Source: Dendronalium phyllosphericum CENA369
GTDB lineage: Bacteria > Cyanobacteriota > Cyanobacteriia > Cyanobacteriales > Nostocaceae
Assembly (NCBI RefSeq): GCF_016056275.1
Contig: NZ_JAECZA010000080.1
Span: 62,001 to 126,000 of the forward strand
Reading direction: 5' to 3'
DNA: 64,000 nt
A model generated the notes under the pieces. That model was not told the DNA's origin, did not search any database, and worked only from the letters and a program-made list of their open reading frames with translations. Below are positions 17,240 to 27,147 of the stretch, in pieces; the stretch's first letter is position 1, and every line of letters begins with the position of its first letter. The translations under genes were made by a program, and so were the position numbers.

Positions 17240-20200
17240 ATGTCAGCATTAGATACGCTATATCCAATAATTGGCTATCAAATTACTGAGCAAATTTACT
17301 CAAGTAGTAAAACTCTGGTTTATCGGGGTATTCGAGAAAAAGATCAACAATCGGTTATACTGAAGCTGATACGGAGTGAGTATCCTACTTTTGTTGAAAT
17401 TGCTCAGTTTCGCAATCAATACACTATCAGCAAAAACTTAAACATTTCTGGTATAGTTAAACCTCATAGCTTAGAAAACCACCGTAACGGCTATATTTTA
17501 GTAATGGAAGATTTTGGTGGTATATCCCTCAAAGACTGGCGACACATACAGCAAGGAATTGGGAAAAATCCTGTTTCTTTGAGTGAGTTTTTTCATATTG
17601 CCATCGAAATTTCTTCTACCCTGGAAGAACTACATCGTCATCGCATTATTCATAAAGACATCAAACCCGCCAATATTCTAATTGACCCTACAACGGGTGA
17701 TGTTAAACTCATTGACTTTAGTATTGCTACCCTTCTACCAAAAGAAATCCAAGTTCAGACAAATCCCAACGTCTTAGAAGGTACTCTTGCTTACATTTCC
17801 CCCGAACAAACGGGACGTATGAACCGAGGCATTGACTACCGCACCGACTTTTATTCTTTGGGTGTTACTTTCTTTGAACTCCTAACTGGACAGTTACCAT
17901 TCAGCATTACTGAACCAATGGAGTTAGTTTATTGCCACATTGCTAAGGAACCACCAAAAGCAAATCATATTAACCCTAGTATTCCTGCAATTTTGTGCGA
18001 GATTATCGGCAAATTGATGGCAAAAAATGCCGAAGACCGCTATCAGAGTGCTATAGGACTCAGACATGACTTAGAAATGTGTCGAAACCAGTGGCAGGAG
18101 ACTGGAAGTATTACAAACTTTGAGTTAGGAATTCGGGACATCTCAAACTGTTTTGTCATTCCCGAAAAACTTTATGGTCGTCAACGGGAAGTTGAAACTT
18201 TACTCACTGCTTTTGAGCGTGTGACAAGCGGTCAAACTGAAATGGTCTTAGTTGTCGGTTCCTCTGGTATCGGCAAAACTGCTGTGGTTAATGAAGTTCA
18301 CAAACCTATTGTGCGACAGCGCGGTTACTTCATCAAAGGGAAATTTGACCAGTTTCAACGCGATATACCCTTGTCAGGATTAGTGCAAGCCTTTCGGAAT
18401 TTAATTGAGCAAATTATTTCAGAAACCGACGAACAAATTCAAAAATGGAAAGACAAAATATTATCGGTATTGGGAACACAAGCGCAAGTAATAACTGATG
18501 TAATTCCCGAACTTGAAAGTATTATTGGCAAGCAACCGCCAGTTGCAGAAATCTCTGGGATTGCTGTCCAAAATCGATTTAATTTACTGTTTCAGCGATT
18601 TATCCAAGTTTTTACTAGTAAGGAACATCCTCTAGTCATATTTCTAGATGACTTGCAATGGGCAGATATAGCTTCATTAAAACTCATTCAACTATTAATA
18701 AGTGAAAATACTTCCTCTTTAGAATGCATAGGTGAGACGGAAAAAATAGGAGAGCGTCCGAGTAAATTTTTATTAATTGGTGCATATAGGGATAATGAAG
18801 TTTACTCTACACATCCTTTGCATTTAACAATCAAAGAAATTGCCAAAACAGAAGTAACTATTAATACTATAAAATTAGTATCTTTAAGTCAGATAGATTT
18901 AAACTATTTAGTTGCGGATACCCTGCATTGCTCGGAAATATTTGCTGTTCCGCTGACACAAATGATATTTGCCAAAACTAAAGGCAACCCATTTTTTGCA
19001 ACAAAGTTTCTTAAGTCTTTACATGATGATGGACTAATTAAATTAAACTTGGAAGCAGGTCATTGGCAATATGAAATTGAAAATATTAAATTACTATCTT
19101 TAACAGATGACGTAGTAGAATTTATGGCAGTGCAAATTGAAAAGCTGCCAAAAAATACGCAGAACCTACTAAAATTAGCAGCTTGTATTGGGAATGAATT
19201 TGACTTAAAAACTATAGCTATTATTAATGAAAAATCTATATTAGATACAGCGTCAGATTTATGGAAAGCTTTACTTGACGGATTAGTTTTATCTCAAAGC
19301 GAGCTTTACAATTTTGTACCAGAAGATAATGAACAGGTAATTGTTAGTGGAAAACATACACCAGAAATACAAATTAGTCATAATCAATTACCTAGATATA
19401 ATTTTGTTCACGATCGCGTACAGCAAGCCGCTTATTCATTAATACCTGAAGATGAGAAAAAGCCAATTCACTTAAAAATTGGTCTACTGCTGTTGAAGAA
19501 TCTTTCCATTGCCGAACAAGAAGACAAAATTTTCGATCTTGTCAATCAATTTAACGTTGCAATGGAATTGATTACCGAACGAGATAAACGTAATGAATTG
19601 GCTGCGATGAATCTGAGCGCTGGACGTAAAGCTTTAGCATCAACAGCTTACTTTGCTGCGGTTAACTATTTAAAAACTGGATTGGAACTATTAGCAGACG
19701 ATAGTTGGAAAACTCAATACGAGCTAACTCTAGCCTTGTATGAGACAGGAGCAGAAGCAGCATACCTCAGCGGCAACTTTGAGCAGATGCAGAAATTTGC
19801 AGAGGTTGTATTAGTAGAAGCTAAAACACCTCTAGATAAAGTAAAAGTTTATGAAGCGATTATTCAAGCATATGGGGCGCAGAATAAAGCACAAGAAGCT
19901 GTTAAAGCTGGACTGACTTTCTTGAAATTATTAGGAGTGGATTTTCCCGAACATCCCAGCCAGAGTGATGTTGAGAAAGAAATAGAACTAACAGCCGCAA
20001 ATCTTGCACATCAAAGCATTGAAAACTTAATCGAGCTACCAAAGATGACGGCGGCAGAACCACTGGCAGTGATGCGTATTTTATCAAGTGCGATCGCTTT
20101 TGCCTATCAAGCCGTTCCCGAACTCATGCCTCTGATTTGCTTAAAACAGATAAATTTATCGCTAAAATATGGAAATTCTCCATTGTCAGCTTATGCATAT

Positions 20201-22921
20201 GTTGTTTACGGATTAATGCTGTGCGGGTCATTGGAGAACATTGAAGTTGGCTATCAGTTTGGTAAATTAGCTGTAAATTTATTGTCACGCTTCAATGTTA
20301 AAGAAATCAAAGCTAAAGTTATTCAGACATTTAACGCGCTTGTCAGACATTGGCAGGAACCTATTAGGGAAATCCTCAAGCCTCTTCTGGAATCTTACTT
20401 CGCAGCACTAGAGGCTGGAGACTTAGAATTTGCCGCTTATTCTTTGAATGCATACTGCTACATTTGTTTTTTCAGTGGTAGAGAACTAACAGAACTCGAA
20501 CGAGATATGGCAACCTACAGTCATGCTGTTAGTCAACTTAAGCAAAACGTAGTTTTTTATTGGATTGAAATTTATCGGCAAACAGTACTAAATTTGATGA
20601 ATGCCGTACCAAATCCCTGTTATTTGATCGGCGAAGCTTATGACGAAGAAAACATTCTGCCAGTGCAGATAAAAGCAAATGATGGAACTGCACTGGCATA
20701 TTTCTATTTCTGTAAACTTCATTTATGTTATCTGTTTGCTAATTACCATCAAGCAGTTGAAAATGCTGTGAAAGTAGAACAGTACTTATCCAGTGTCACT
20801 GGGCAATTTGTAGTTCCTCAATATTATTTCTATAATTCCTTAGCATGGCTAGCGACTTATGATGACGCTCAACCAACAAATCAAACAGAAATATTGCATA
20901 AAGTAGCAGTTAATCAAGAAAAATTATCTAACTGGGCAGATCGCATTCCCATCAATTACTTACATAAATTTTATTTAGTAGAGGCTGAAAAGTACCAGGT
21001 TTTAGGTCAATATATCCAAGCAATAGATTATTACGATCGCGCCATCACCCATAGTAAAGAATATGAGTACATCCACGAAGAAGCCCTTGCTAGCGAACTG
21101 GCAGCGAAGTTTTATCTAAAATGGGGCAAAAATAAGATTGCCCAAACTTACTTAATTGATGCTTACTATGGCTACGTTCGCTGGGGAGCATTAGCTAAAG
21201 TCAACGACTTGCAACAACGCTACCCTCAATTACTTATACCTGTTATCCAGCAAGAAAAACTTAACCAAGTTCCCCACGATCGCAGCAACTCTGATTTGAG
21301 CATCACCCTAGTTGCACCTCATACCATATCTACTCTGAGCACTAATGAAACTGTAATTGGCTCTAATACAAGCATTTCAGACATGCTAGACTTAGCGGCC
21401 GTCATTAAAGCTTCTCAAGCACTGGCTGGGGAAATTGAGTTAGAAGAACTTCTTTCTAAATTAATAGAAGTTGTTATGGAGAATGCAGGAGCATCTAAGT
21501 GCGTTCTGATTTTGAGTGAAGAGAATAGCTCAAACTTAATTGTTACCGCAATCAGTTCTAATTCTACTTTTGCACCCACCTGTACCGAGTTTCCCTCAAT
21601 TCCTTTAGAGTCTAGCTACCAAGTTCCTGCAACTTTAATTAACTACGTCAAACGTACCAGAGAAATATTAGTCATTGATGATGTAAATGCTCAGGCTTCC
21701 TTAGCGGCGGATATCTACATTACCAATGAGTCACCAAAGAGCATATTATGTATCCCAATGATCAATCAAAGCAAATTGTTGGGTATTCTTTACCTAGAAA
21801 ATAATTTAACCACAGGAACATTTACACGCGATCGCCTAGAACTCCTCAAACTCATCACCATCCAAGCAACAATCTCTTTAGAAAACGCCATGCTCTACAA
21901 AAATTTGGCAAAAGCTAACGAGCGTTTGGAAGAATACAACCATATGCTAGAGGAAAGAGTGGTGGTCAGAACGGCAGAACTCAATGAAAAAAATCACAGT
22001 TTACAAAAAACTCTACAGGAATTACAACGCACTCAAAGTCAATTAATTCAAAGTGAAAAAATGTCTTCTTTAGGGCAAATGGTAGCGGGAATTGCCCATG
22101 AAATTAATAATCCTATTAACTTTATTCATGGCAATATTAATCACACTAGTGAATATGTCCAAAGCTTGCTAGAGTTGATTGCTGTCTATCAGCAAGAGTA
22201 TCCCTACCCTTCCCCTGTAGTTGAGGACAAAGTAGAGGAAATCGATTTAGATTTTCTCGCCGCGGATTTGCCAAAGATTATAGATTCCATGAAAATGGGC
22301 AGTTCGCGCATTCGTAACATTGTTCTGAGTCTGCGAAACTTCTCCCGCTTGGATGAGTCCGACATGAAACCTGTAAATATTCATGAGGGTATTGATAACA
22401 CCTTAATGATTTTGCAACACCGCCTCAAGAAAACCAGCGCAGATGCTAAACAATCGCTCGATAAACATCTTACTGAAATTGAAATCATCAAAGAATACGG
22501 AAACTTAATAGAAGTTAGTTGTTATCCCAGTCAACTCAATCAAGTGTTTATGAATATTCTGAGTAATGCGATTGAGGCTTTAGAAGAGTCACTTGTTGTC
22601 GGTCGCTGGTCAGCAATTAATACAAAAACAACTGATAACAGACAAATAACAACTAACAAACCACAGATTCGCATTCATACCGAACAAGTGGACTCCAATA
22701 GCGTCATAATTCGGATTGGTGATAACGGTCATGGTATGACAGCAGCGCTACGGCAGAAGATATTCGATCCATTTTTTACTACCAAACCTGTAGGTAGTGG
22801 GACTGGATTAGGATTATCGATTAGCTATCAAATTGTTGTTGAAAAACACAAAGGGAAATTAACCTGTAATTCCGAAGTTGGTCGGGGAACTGAGTTTGTC
22901 ATTGAGATTCCCATACGATAG
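17240..22921 (+). CDS. Giant Ser/Thr kinase - AAA ATPase - GAF - histidine kinase hybrid
   Basis: This 1893-residue signalling protein belongs to the family called HstK in Anabaena. Domain order: a Ser/Thr kinase (about 10-290) with HKDIKPAN and DFS loops; an AAA/STAND ATPase with P-loop GSSGIGKT (340-347) and LVIFLDDLQWAD; a long helical region of TPR-like character (about 750-1350); a GAF domain (about 1385-1545); a coiled coil; and a histidine kinase with His1620 in AGIAHEINNPINF and a C-terminal ATPase with GSGTGLGLS. HKD replaces the more usual HRD in the kinase loop, and the DFG position reads DFS. Relatives link stress or developmental signals in filamentous cyanobacteria; the ligand of this one is unknown. 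It is monocistronic. Confidence 0.92.
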   Translation: MSALDTLYPIIGYQITEQIYSSSKTLVYRGIREKDQQSVILKLIRSEYPTFVEIAQFRNQYTISKNLNISGIVKPHSLENHRNGYILVMEDFGGISLKDWRHIQQGIGKNPVSLSEFFHIAIEISSTLEELHRHRIIHKDIKPANILIDPTTGDVKLIDFSIATLLPKEIQVQTNPNVLEGTLAYISPEQTGRMNRGIDYRTDFYSLGVTFFELLTGQLPFSITEPMELVYCHIAKEPPKANHINPSIPAILCEIIGKLMAKNAEDRYQSAIGLRHDLEMCRNQWQETGSITNFELGIRDISNCFVIPEKLYGRQREVETLLTAFERVTSGQTEMVLVVGSSGIGKTAVVNEVHKPIVRQRGYFIKGKFDQFQRDIPLSGLVQAFRNLIEQIISETDEQIQKWKDKILSVLGTQAQVITDVIPELESIIGKQPPVAEISGIAVQNRFNLLFQRFIQVFTSKEHPLVIFLDDLQWADIASLKLIQLLISENTSSLECIGETEKIGERPSKFLLIGAYRDNEVYSTHPLHLTIKEIAKTEVTINTIKLVSLSQIDLNYLVADTLHCSEIFAVPLTQMIFAKTKGNPFFATKFLKSLHDDGLIKLNLEAGHWQYEIENIKLLSLTDDVVEFMAVQIEKLPKNTQNLLKLAACIGNEFDLKTIAIINEKSILDTASDLWKALLDGLVLSQSELYNFVPEDNEQVIVSGKHTPEIQISHNQLPRYNFVHDRVQQAAYSLIPEDEKKPIHLKIGLLLLKNLSIAEQEDKIFDLVNQFNVAMELITERDKRNELAAMNLSAGRKALASTAYFAAVNYLKTGLELLADDSWKTQYELTLALYETGAEAAYLSGNFEQMQKFAEVVLVEAKTPLDKVKVYEAIIQAYGAQNKAQEAVKAGLTFLKLLGVDFPEHPSQSDVEKEIELTAANLAHQSIENLIELPKMTAAEPLAVMRILSSAIAFAYQAVPELMPLICLKQINLSLKYGNSPLSAYAYVVYGLMLCGSLENIEVGYQFGKLAVNLLSRFNVKEIKAKVIQTFNALVRHWQEPIREILKPLLESYFAALEAGDLEFAAYSLNAYCYICFFSGRELTELERDMATYSHAVSQLKQNVVFYWIEIYRQTVLNLMNAVPNPCYLIGEAYDEENILPVQIKANDGTALAYFYFCKLHLCYLFANYHQAVENAVKVEQYLSSVTGQFVVPQYYFYNSLAWLATYDDAQPTNQTEILHKVAVNQEKLSNWADRIPINYLHKFYLVEAEKYQVLGQYIQAIDYYDRAITHSKEYEYIHEEALASELAAKFYLKWGKNKIAQTYLIDAYYGYVRWGALAKVNDLQQRYPQLLIPVIQQEKLNQVPHDRSNSDLSITLVAPHTISTLSTNETVIGSNTSISDMLDLAAVIKASQALAGEIELEELLSKLIEVVMENAGASKCVLILSEENSSNLIVTAISSNSTFAPTCTEFPSIPLESSYQVPATLINYVKRTREILVIDDVNAQASLAADIYITNESPKSILCIPMINQSKLLGILYLENNLTTGTFTRDRLELLKLITIQATISLENAMLYKNLAKANERLEEYNHMLEERVVVRTAELNEKNHSLQKTLQELQRTQSQLIQSEKMSSLGQMVAGIAHEINNPINFIHGNINHTSEYVQSLLELIAVYQQEYPYPSPVVEDKVEEIDLDFLAADLPKIIDSMKMGSSRIRNIVLSLRNFSRLDESDMKPVNIHEGIDNTLMILQHRLKKTSADAKQSLDKHLTEIEIIKEYGNLIEVSCYPSQLNQVFMNILSNAIEALEESLVVGRWSAINTKTTDNRQITTNKPQIRIHTEQVDSNSVIIRIGDNGHGMTAALRQKIFDPFFTTKPVGSGTGLGLSISYQIVVEKHKGKLTCNSEVGRGTEFVIEIPIR

Positions 22922-22975
22922 TTAGAAAACTTCAACAAATCAATTTAATTACACTGCGCCATTGGTTGTTGAGCG

Positions 22976-23154
22976 TCACTAACAGGGTGTGGGGTGCAGG
23001 GGGTAGGGTGTAGGGGAAAACGGCGTTGGATGGATGGAGCTTGAACTCCAAAGGGCGCAAGTGTCTTGACTCATACGGGGCTTGTGTCCCGCGTTGTTGG
23101 GGCTATTTCTTCCCCACACCCGACACCCGACACCCCGCCTCAACGGGGCTTGGT
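22976..23154 (+). repeat. ~179-bp structured repeat, copy 1
   Basis: This block begins TCACTAACAGGGTGTGGG and ends CAACGGGGCTTGGT. A second copy lies at 24955-25123 in the same orientation. Each copy carries G-rich sequence at its left (GGTGTGGGG...TAGGGGAAAA) and C-rich sequence at its right (TCTTCCCCACACCCGACACCC) that can pair, giving a long hairpin. The copies differ by small insertions in the tandem-like ends. They flank the monooxygenase gene. Confidence 0.85.
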
Positions 23155-23167
23155 CAACCGTTCATAA

Positions 23168-24760
23168 TCAACTCTTGCCTATTGACATTTGTTGATTTAG
23201 AAGTTCCTGAGTAACATCTGTTTCTAAACTGTCACCATTTTCAGAATCATTCACAGATGAAAGTCGTTTTCCCCGCAATTCTTGGCGAATTTTTTGGTAA
23301 GTAGATGGATTTACAGGCATCATCACTTCTGCTATGCGCTGCCAGCCTTTTTGGTGACTCTTTACCCCCATATCTTCTATTAGCTGTTCTAGGTGATGAA
23401 AGTTAAATGGGGATACGCATCCGCCATTGCCTCTATCTTGAGGCCATTGAGTCTGCCTCCAGTGCAACTCTGTCTCCATAACCTCAATCGTTTCCGAGCG
23501 TGAGGGTAAAGCCAAATTACCTTTAACATATTCTGCTAACCACCAAGCTCCTACCTCTGATGTTAATTGGGTAAAGAAGCTAGAGTTATAGCCGACAAAA
23601 CCGATCTCCGGAATATCCGGATGAATCAGATTGCGATAGAGATGCAAGTAGCCGCGGTCATCGATTAGCAACCGACGATACTTTTCTTCGAGAAAGGGTA
23701 CATCCTGACGAAATCCAGTCCCAAAGATAACTACGTCTGCCTGCAACCGCTTGCCATTTGCTAACTCTACTCCATCATTGCAAAATCGAGCAATTGTTGT
23801 CTTTTGAGTTTTGATTTTACCAGCGTACAAATACTTATAAAAATTTTCGGGTGCGATCGCACTGGAACAGTTCACCGATTGGGACATAGGTCGATCGGGC
23901 AACATCCCACTTGCATCAAGACGGAACTGTAAGCGTAGGAGAATCTCGTTTATCTTCCAAAAAGCCCACACAATCGGTTTTCCAAAAGTGTGTAGCACCT
24001 TCTCTACACCTTGAAGTTGGCGATAGGGTAACCAAGCCTCTGAAAAGCGGGTTAACAAAATGTACTTAATATTGACCAAACCTAAGAAAAATTTAGGAAC
24101 CTTCCACAAGCTTTCACGAAAGACAAGAGTACATTCTTTAGCTAGATGAACAGCGTAGGCAGTTATATCAGTAGCGGATCTACCAAAGCCTACAACAATT
24201 ACTCGTTTACCCTCGATTTGGCAATTGTCATTAAACTCAGTAGAATGTAGCACCTGACCTCCAGATGCAATAAATTCCTCTTTACCAGGTACTAAAGGTA
24301 TCTTTGGGATATTAAAAAGACCGTTACATACAAGAACGAAATCGTACTCGTGCTCCTCCTTTTGGATTTCGTCGTTGCTATGATTACGGCAGTTGACGCT
24401 AACTACCCATCCCGGTTTTACTCCAGTCCTCCTCTTCACCTGAGTGACTTCTGCTTGAAATCGAATTTTCTCTATAAGACCAAAATTCTGGGCGTAAGAC
24501 TCTAAATAATTCCGCATCTGTTCGGCTGTGGGCCACTCTGGGTAGGATGCAGGCATGGGATAATCGGAGAATGCATATGTGTCTTTGGGGTTCTGGGTAG
24601 TTAGCCCTACATAAGTCCGAGAAACCTCCCATACACCGCCAAGCCGCTGCTGTTTCTCGAAAACAGTAACTTCATAGCCTTCCTCGATAAAGGTCTTAGC
24701 TGCTACTAGACCACTAATACCAGCGCCAATGATACAAATATGCTGAATTGTCATATTCAT
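23168..24760 (-). CDS. Flavin-containing monooxygenase (FMO/BVMO superfamily)
   Basis: The 530-residue flavoprotein has an FAD-binding Rossmann motif near the N-terminus (IIGAGISGLVAA), an NADPH-binding motif in the middle (IVVGFGRSATD), and between them GGQVLHSTEF, which fits the FMO-type GxxxHxxxF fingerprint rather than the Baeyer-Villiger one. Such enzymes oxygenate nitrogen, sulfur or carbon centres using NADPH and O2. It is the last of three co-directional genes with the halogenase and the diiron protein, so it may oxidise the same metabolite. It is separated from the halogenase by about 400 bases containing one copy of a repeat; another copy follows its stop. ATG 24760 is chosen; MTIQ two codons on is equally possible. 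Confidence 0.88.
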   Translation of the reverse strand: MNMTIQHICIIGAGISGLVAAKTFIEEGYEVTVFEKQQRLGGVWEVSRTYVGLTTQNPKDTYAFSDYPMPASYPEWPTAEQMRNYLESYAQNFGLIEKIRFQAEVTQVKRRTGVKPGWVVSVNCRNHSNDEIQKEEHEYDFVLVCNGLFNIPKIPLVPGKEEFIASGGQVLHSTEFNDNCQIEGKRVIVVGFGRSATDITAYAVHLAKECTLVFRESLWKVPKFFLGLVNIKYILLTRFSEAWLPYRQLQGVEKVLHTFGKPIVWAFWKINEILLRLQFRLDASGMLPDRPMSQSVNCSSAIAPENFYKYLYAGKIKTQKTTIARFCNDGVELANGKRLQADVVIFGTGFRQDVPFLEEKYRRLLIDDRGYLHLYRNLIHPDIPEIGFVGYNSSFFTQLTSEVGAWWLAEYVKGNLALPSRSETIEVMETELHWRQTQWPQDRGNGGCVSPFNFHHLEQLIEDMGVKSHQKGWQRIAEVMMPVNPSTYQKIRQELRGKRLSSVNDSENGDSLETDVTQELLNQQMSIGKS

Positions 24761-24954
24761 AGAGTTGGGTGAATTTCTATTTATATGAGAATGCCCATAA
24801 TTTATTCAAAAGTAGAATTCTCATCACCTTTATTTTGATGCTATTTCCCAGACAGAAAACTTATTTTATCTCAAAAAAAATAAAACAGAGCACAGCGTTC
24901 CTCAGTAAGATATGAACTAGTTAAAAGCCATAGACAGGAGATCGGCTTTGTTCA

Positions 24955-25123
24955 TCACTAACAGGGTGTGGGCTGTAGGGGAAAACGGCGTTGGACGGAG
25001 CTTGAACTCCGAAGGGCGCAAGCGTCTTTTGAAGACGGAGCTTGTTTCCCACTGGTTGTTGGGGCTATTTCTTCCCCACACCCGACACCCGTTGCGCCAC
25101 ACCCCACCCCAACGGGGCTTGGT
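24955..25123 (+). repeat. ~169-bp structured repeat, copy 2
   Basis: This is a same-strand copy of the element at 22976-23154. It shares the left TCACTAACAGGGTGTGGG, the core GGAGCTTGAACTCC with GAAGGGCGCAAG, and the right end AACGGGGCTTGGT. It lies in the 398-base spacer between the halogenase and monooxygenase genes. The remainder of that spacer shows nothing else I can name. Confidence 0.85.
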
Positions 25124-25158
25124 AACTCTTAATAAAGGTGAAAATACTTTTCGAGCTT

Positions 25159-26820
25159 TTATGAAATTGGTACAGTGGTCTGATTTGGCCAATCGTTTAC
25201 TAGCGAACAATCTATTTTATTTTCGTTGATATACTCTGACTGCTCTTGAGACTTAATTACATGAGTTAAGTATTCATACTGTGATGGCAAAGTCCTGCGT
25301 AGGTAAGCGGCTTTTTCCTGTATTTCCAGAAATGTCGCCTTAGCATTTTGGTCTTGAATATGCTCTAGAACGGGTAAGCTGCTTTCTGGCAAATAATTTA
25401 ACCCAAGTAACATCACTGAATAAGAGTAAGATTCAAAGCCATGATATTTCGGATTGATGCTCTTGTTGTTTGGCAGTCTATTTTTCCATAATCTCAGCTT
25501 TTCACGTAATTCCTCTGGAACTTGGATTTCGTGCTTAGTTGCTTTCCAGAACTCTGTATCTGCTCTATCGCTGGCACAATAATGGAGTGTTAAGAACTCG
25601 CGAACACCATCTATGCAGTCTGCGATCGCCTTATTGTAACTGCGAATCAGCTCCTCATTGCACGATTTCTTGGGAAAGTGGCTAACTAACTCTTCAATTC
25701 CATGCTGAATAAAGAATATTCCAGTAGACTCTAGTGGTTCTACAAAACCACTGGAAAGACCAATTGCGACACAATTTTTCACCCATGAGTTTCTGTTTCG
25801 GCCAATTCTCATTTTGATGTGAGATGCTTTGCACTCATTAGCAGCTTCTCCTAAATGCTCCTGAAATTCCTTTTCTGCTTCTTCTTTAGAGATAAATGCA
25901 CTTGAATAAACATACCCCGTACCACTTCTGCCATACAAAGGTATATTCCAGACCCAACCAGATGAAAGCGCGGTCGCTGTAGTATAGGGGTTGATGCCAT
26001 TTTTCTTAATATCAGTTGGTAATTGCATGGCAATTGCACTATCGCACAATAGTGACTCCGAAAAAGCAATGAATGGTTCGCCAAGAGCTTTGTTGATTAG
26101 CAGTCCTCGAAAACCAGTACAATCTACGAAAAAGTCGCTACTAATACTGCCATGCTCTTTGGTCTCGATGGAATCTATGCTTCCGTCTGCTGTTAGCTTT
26201 ACGTCTACGACATCATCAACAATTTGTTTCACACCTCTGTGCATTGCATAATCTTTCATGAATCTTGCAAGTAGGTTTGCATCAAAATGATAGGCGTAAG
26301 GATATTGAACCTTTAAATGATCCAAAATGTTTTTCTTGACGATATGCTCGCGAGAAAATAAATTTTGCACTTTATCGTCAAAGACTTTTCCATCAAGATA
26401 TCTAGGCGACCTTTGATTGTCACATAGCCAGGGGATTAAAAAGCAAGCATAATCGAATGCTTCTTGATTTCTCTTCATTTTCAGCCACCATTCAGAGATA
26501 TCAAAGCCATCTACTACTTCATATCTCTGAAAAGGATGATAAAAGTGTTGTCTTTGAGCATTCCAGTTAACAAACTTAATTGCCATTTTATATGTAGCAT
26601 TACATTTTGGCATCCATTCATCTTCTTGTAGACCTAGAAAATCAAAGAATAATTTGATGGTACTGAAAGTGGCTTCACCAACTCCAATTGTTGTGACATT
26701 AGATGATTCAACCAAAGTAATTTGAACATTTTTATCTAAAGCTTTACTCAGATAAGCAGCAGTCATCCAACCTGCCGAACCACCACCAACAATTACAACA
26801 GTTTGTACATACCCAGACAT
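25159..26820 (-). CDS. Flavin-dependent tryptophan-halogenase-family enzyme
   Basis: Family members use FADH2, O2 and halide to make hypohalous acid, which halogenates an aromatic substrate through a catalytic lysine. The 553-residue product (ATG 26820) has the FAD motif VGGGSAGWMTA (11-21), the lysine region ATYKMAIKFVNW with Lys78 at the place of the PrnA/RebH lysine, the signature WVWNIP, and the EPLEST block with the conserved glutamate. The frame is open 15 codons further upstream, but MSGYVQTVVIVGGG is the natural start. These halogenases need a separate flavin reductase, and none is adjacent. Substrate (free tryptophan, indole or another aromatic) and halide cannot be read from sequence alone. 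It lies between the diiron and monooxygenase genes. Confidence 0.93.
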   Translation of the reverse strand: MSGYVQTVVIVGGGSAGWMTAAYLSKALDKNVQITLVESSNVTTIGVGEATFSTIKLFFDFLGLQEDEWMPKCNATYKMAIKFVNWNAQRQHFYHPFQRYEVVDGFDISEWWLKMKRNQEAFDYACFLIPWLCDNQRSPRYLDGKVFDDKVQNLFSREHIVKKNILDHLKVQYPYAYHFDANLLARFMKDYAMHRGVKQIVDDVVDVKLTADGSIDSIETKEHGSISSDFFVDCTGFRGLLINKALGEPFIAFSESLLCDSAIAMQLPTDIKKNGINPYTTATALSSGWVWNIPLYGRSGTGYVYSSAFISKEEAEKEFQEHLGEAANECKASHIKMRIGRNRNSWVKNCVAIGLSSGFVEPLESTGIFFIQHGIEELVSHFPKKSCNEELIRSYNKAIADCIDGVREFLTLHYCASDRADTEFWKATKHEIQVPEELREKLRLWKNRLPNNKSINPKYHGFESYSYSVMLLGLNYLPESSLPVLEHIQDQNAKATFLEIQEKAAYLRRTLPSQYEYLTHVIKSQEQSEYINENKIDCSLVNDWPNQTTVPIS

Positions 26821-27147
26821 AGCAATATTTACTCCCAAATACTTTAACGAGAGATTTCCTATCAATTTCAGAAGGCTTTTAGATTAATCTCAATTAATTC
26901 ATGAGTCCAACAGAACTGCTAACCTGTTCGCTGAAACCGTTAACGAAGAGTAAATAGGTTCCTTTATTGAGCAAAGTAGGTTCAGAATTCAGGATGAATT
27001 GGAGTCAGAGGTGAATAAATAGTGACTCTTGCTAAATCGAAAATGAGTGCAGTCTAGAAATAGTGAGCGAGTGTAGTCTAGGGATTTCCCCAGTCATAGC
27101 AAATCGCCTGATGGTTCTGAATACCCTACGAATTTATTCTGAATGAT

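Noticed and set aside
26821-27147. Possible small gene between the halogenase and diiron-protein genes
   Set aside because: The 327-base gap has no frame with a ribosome binding site or familiar motif; it probably holds a promoter or untranslated sequence.
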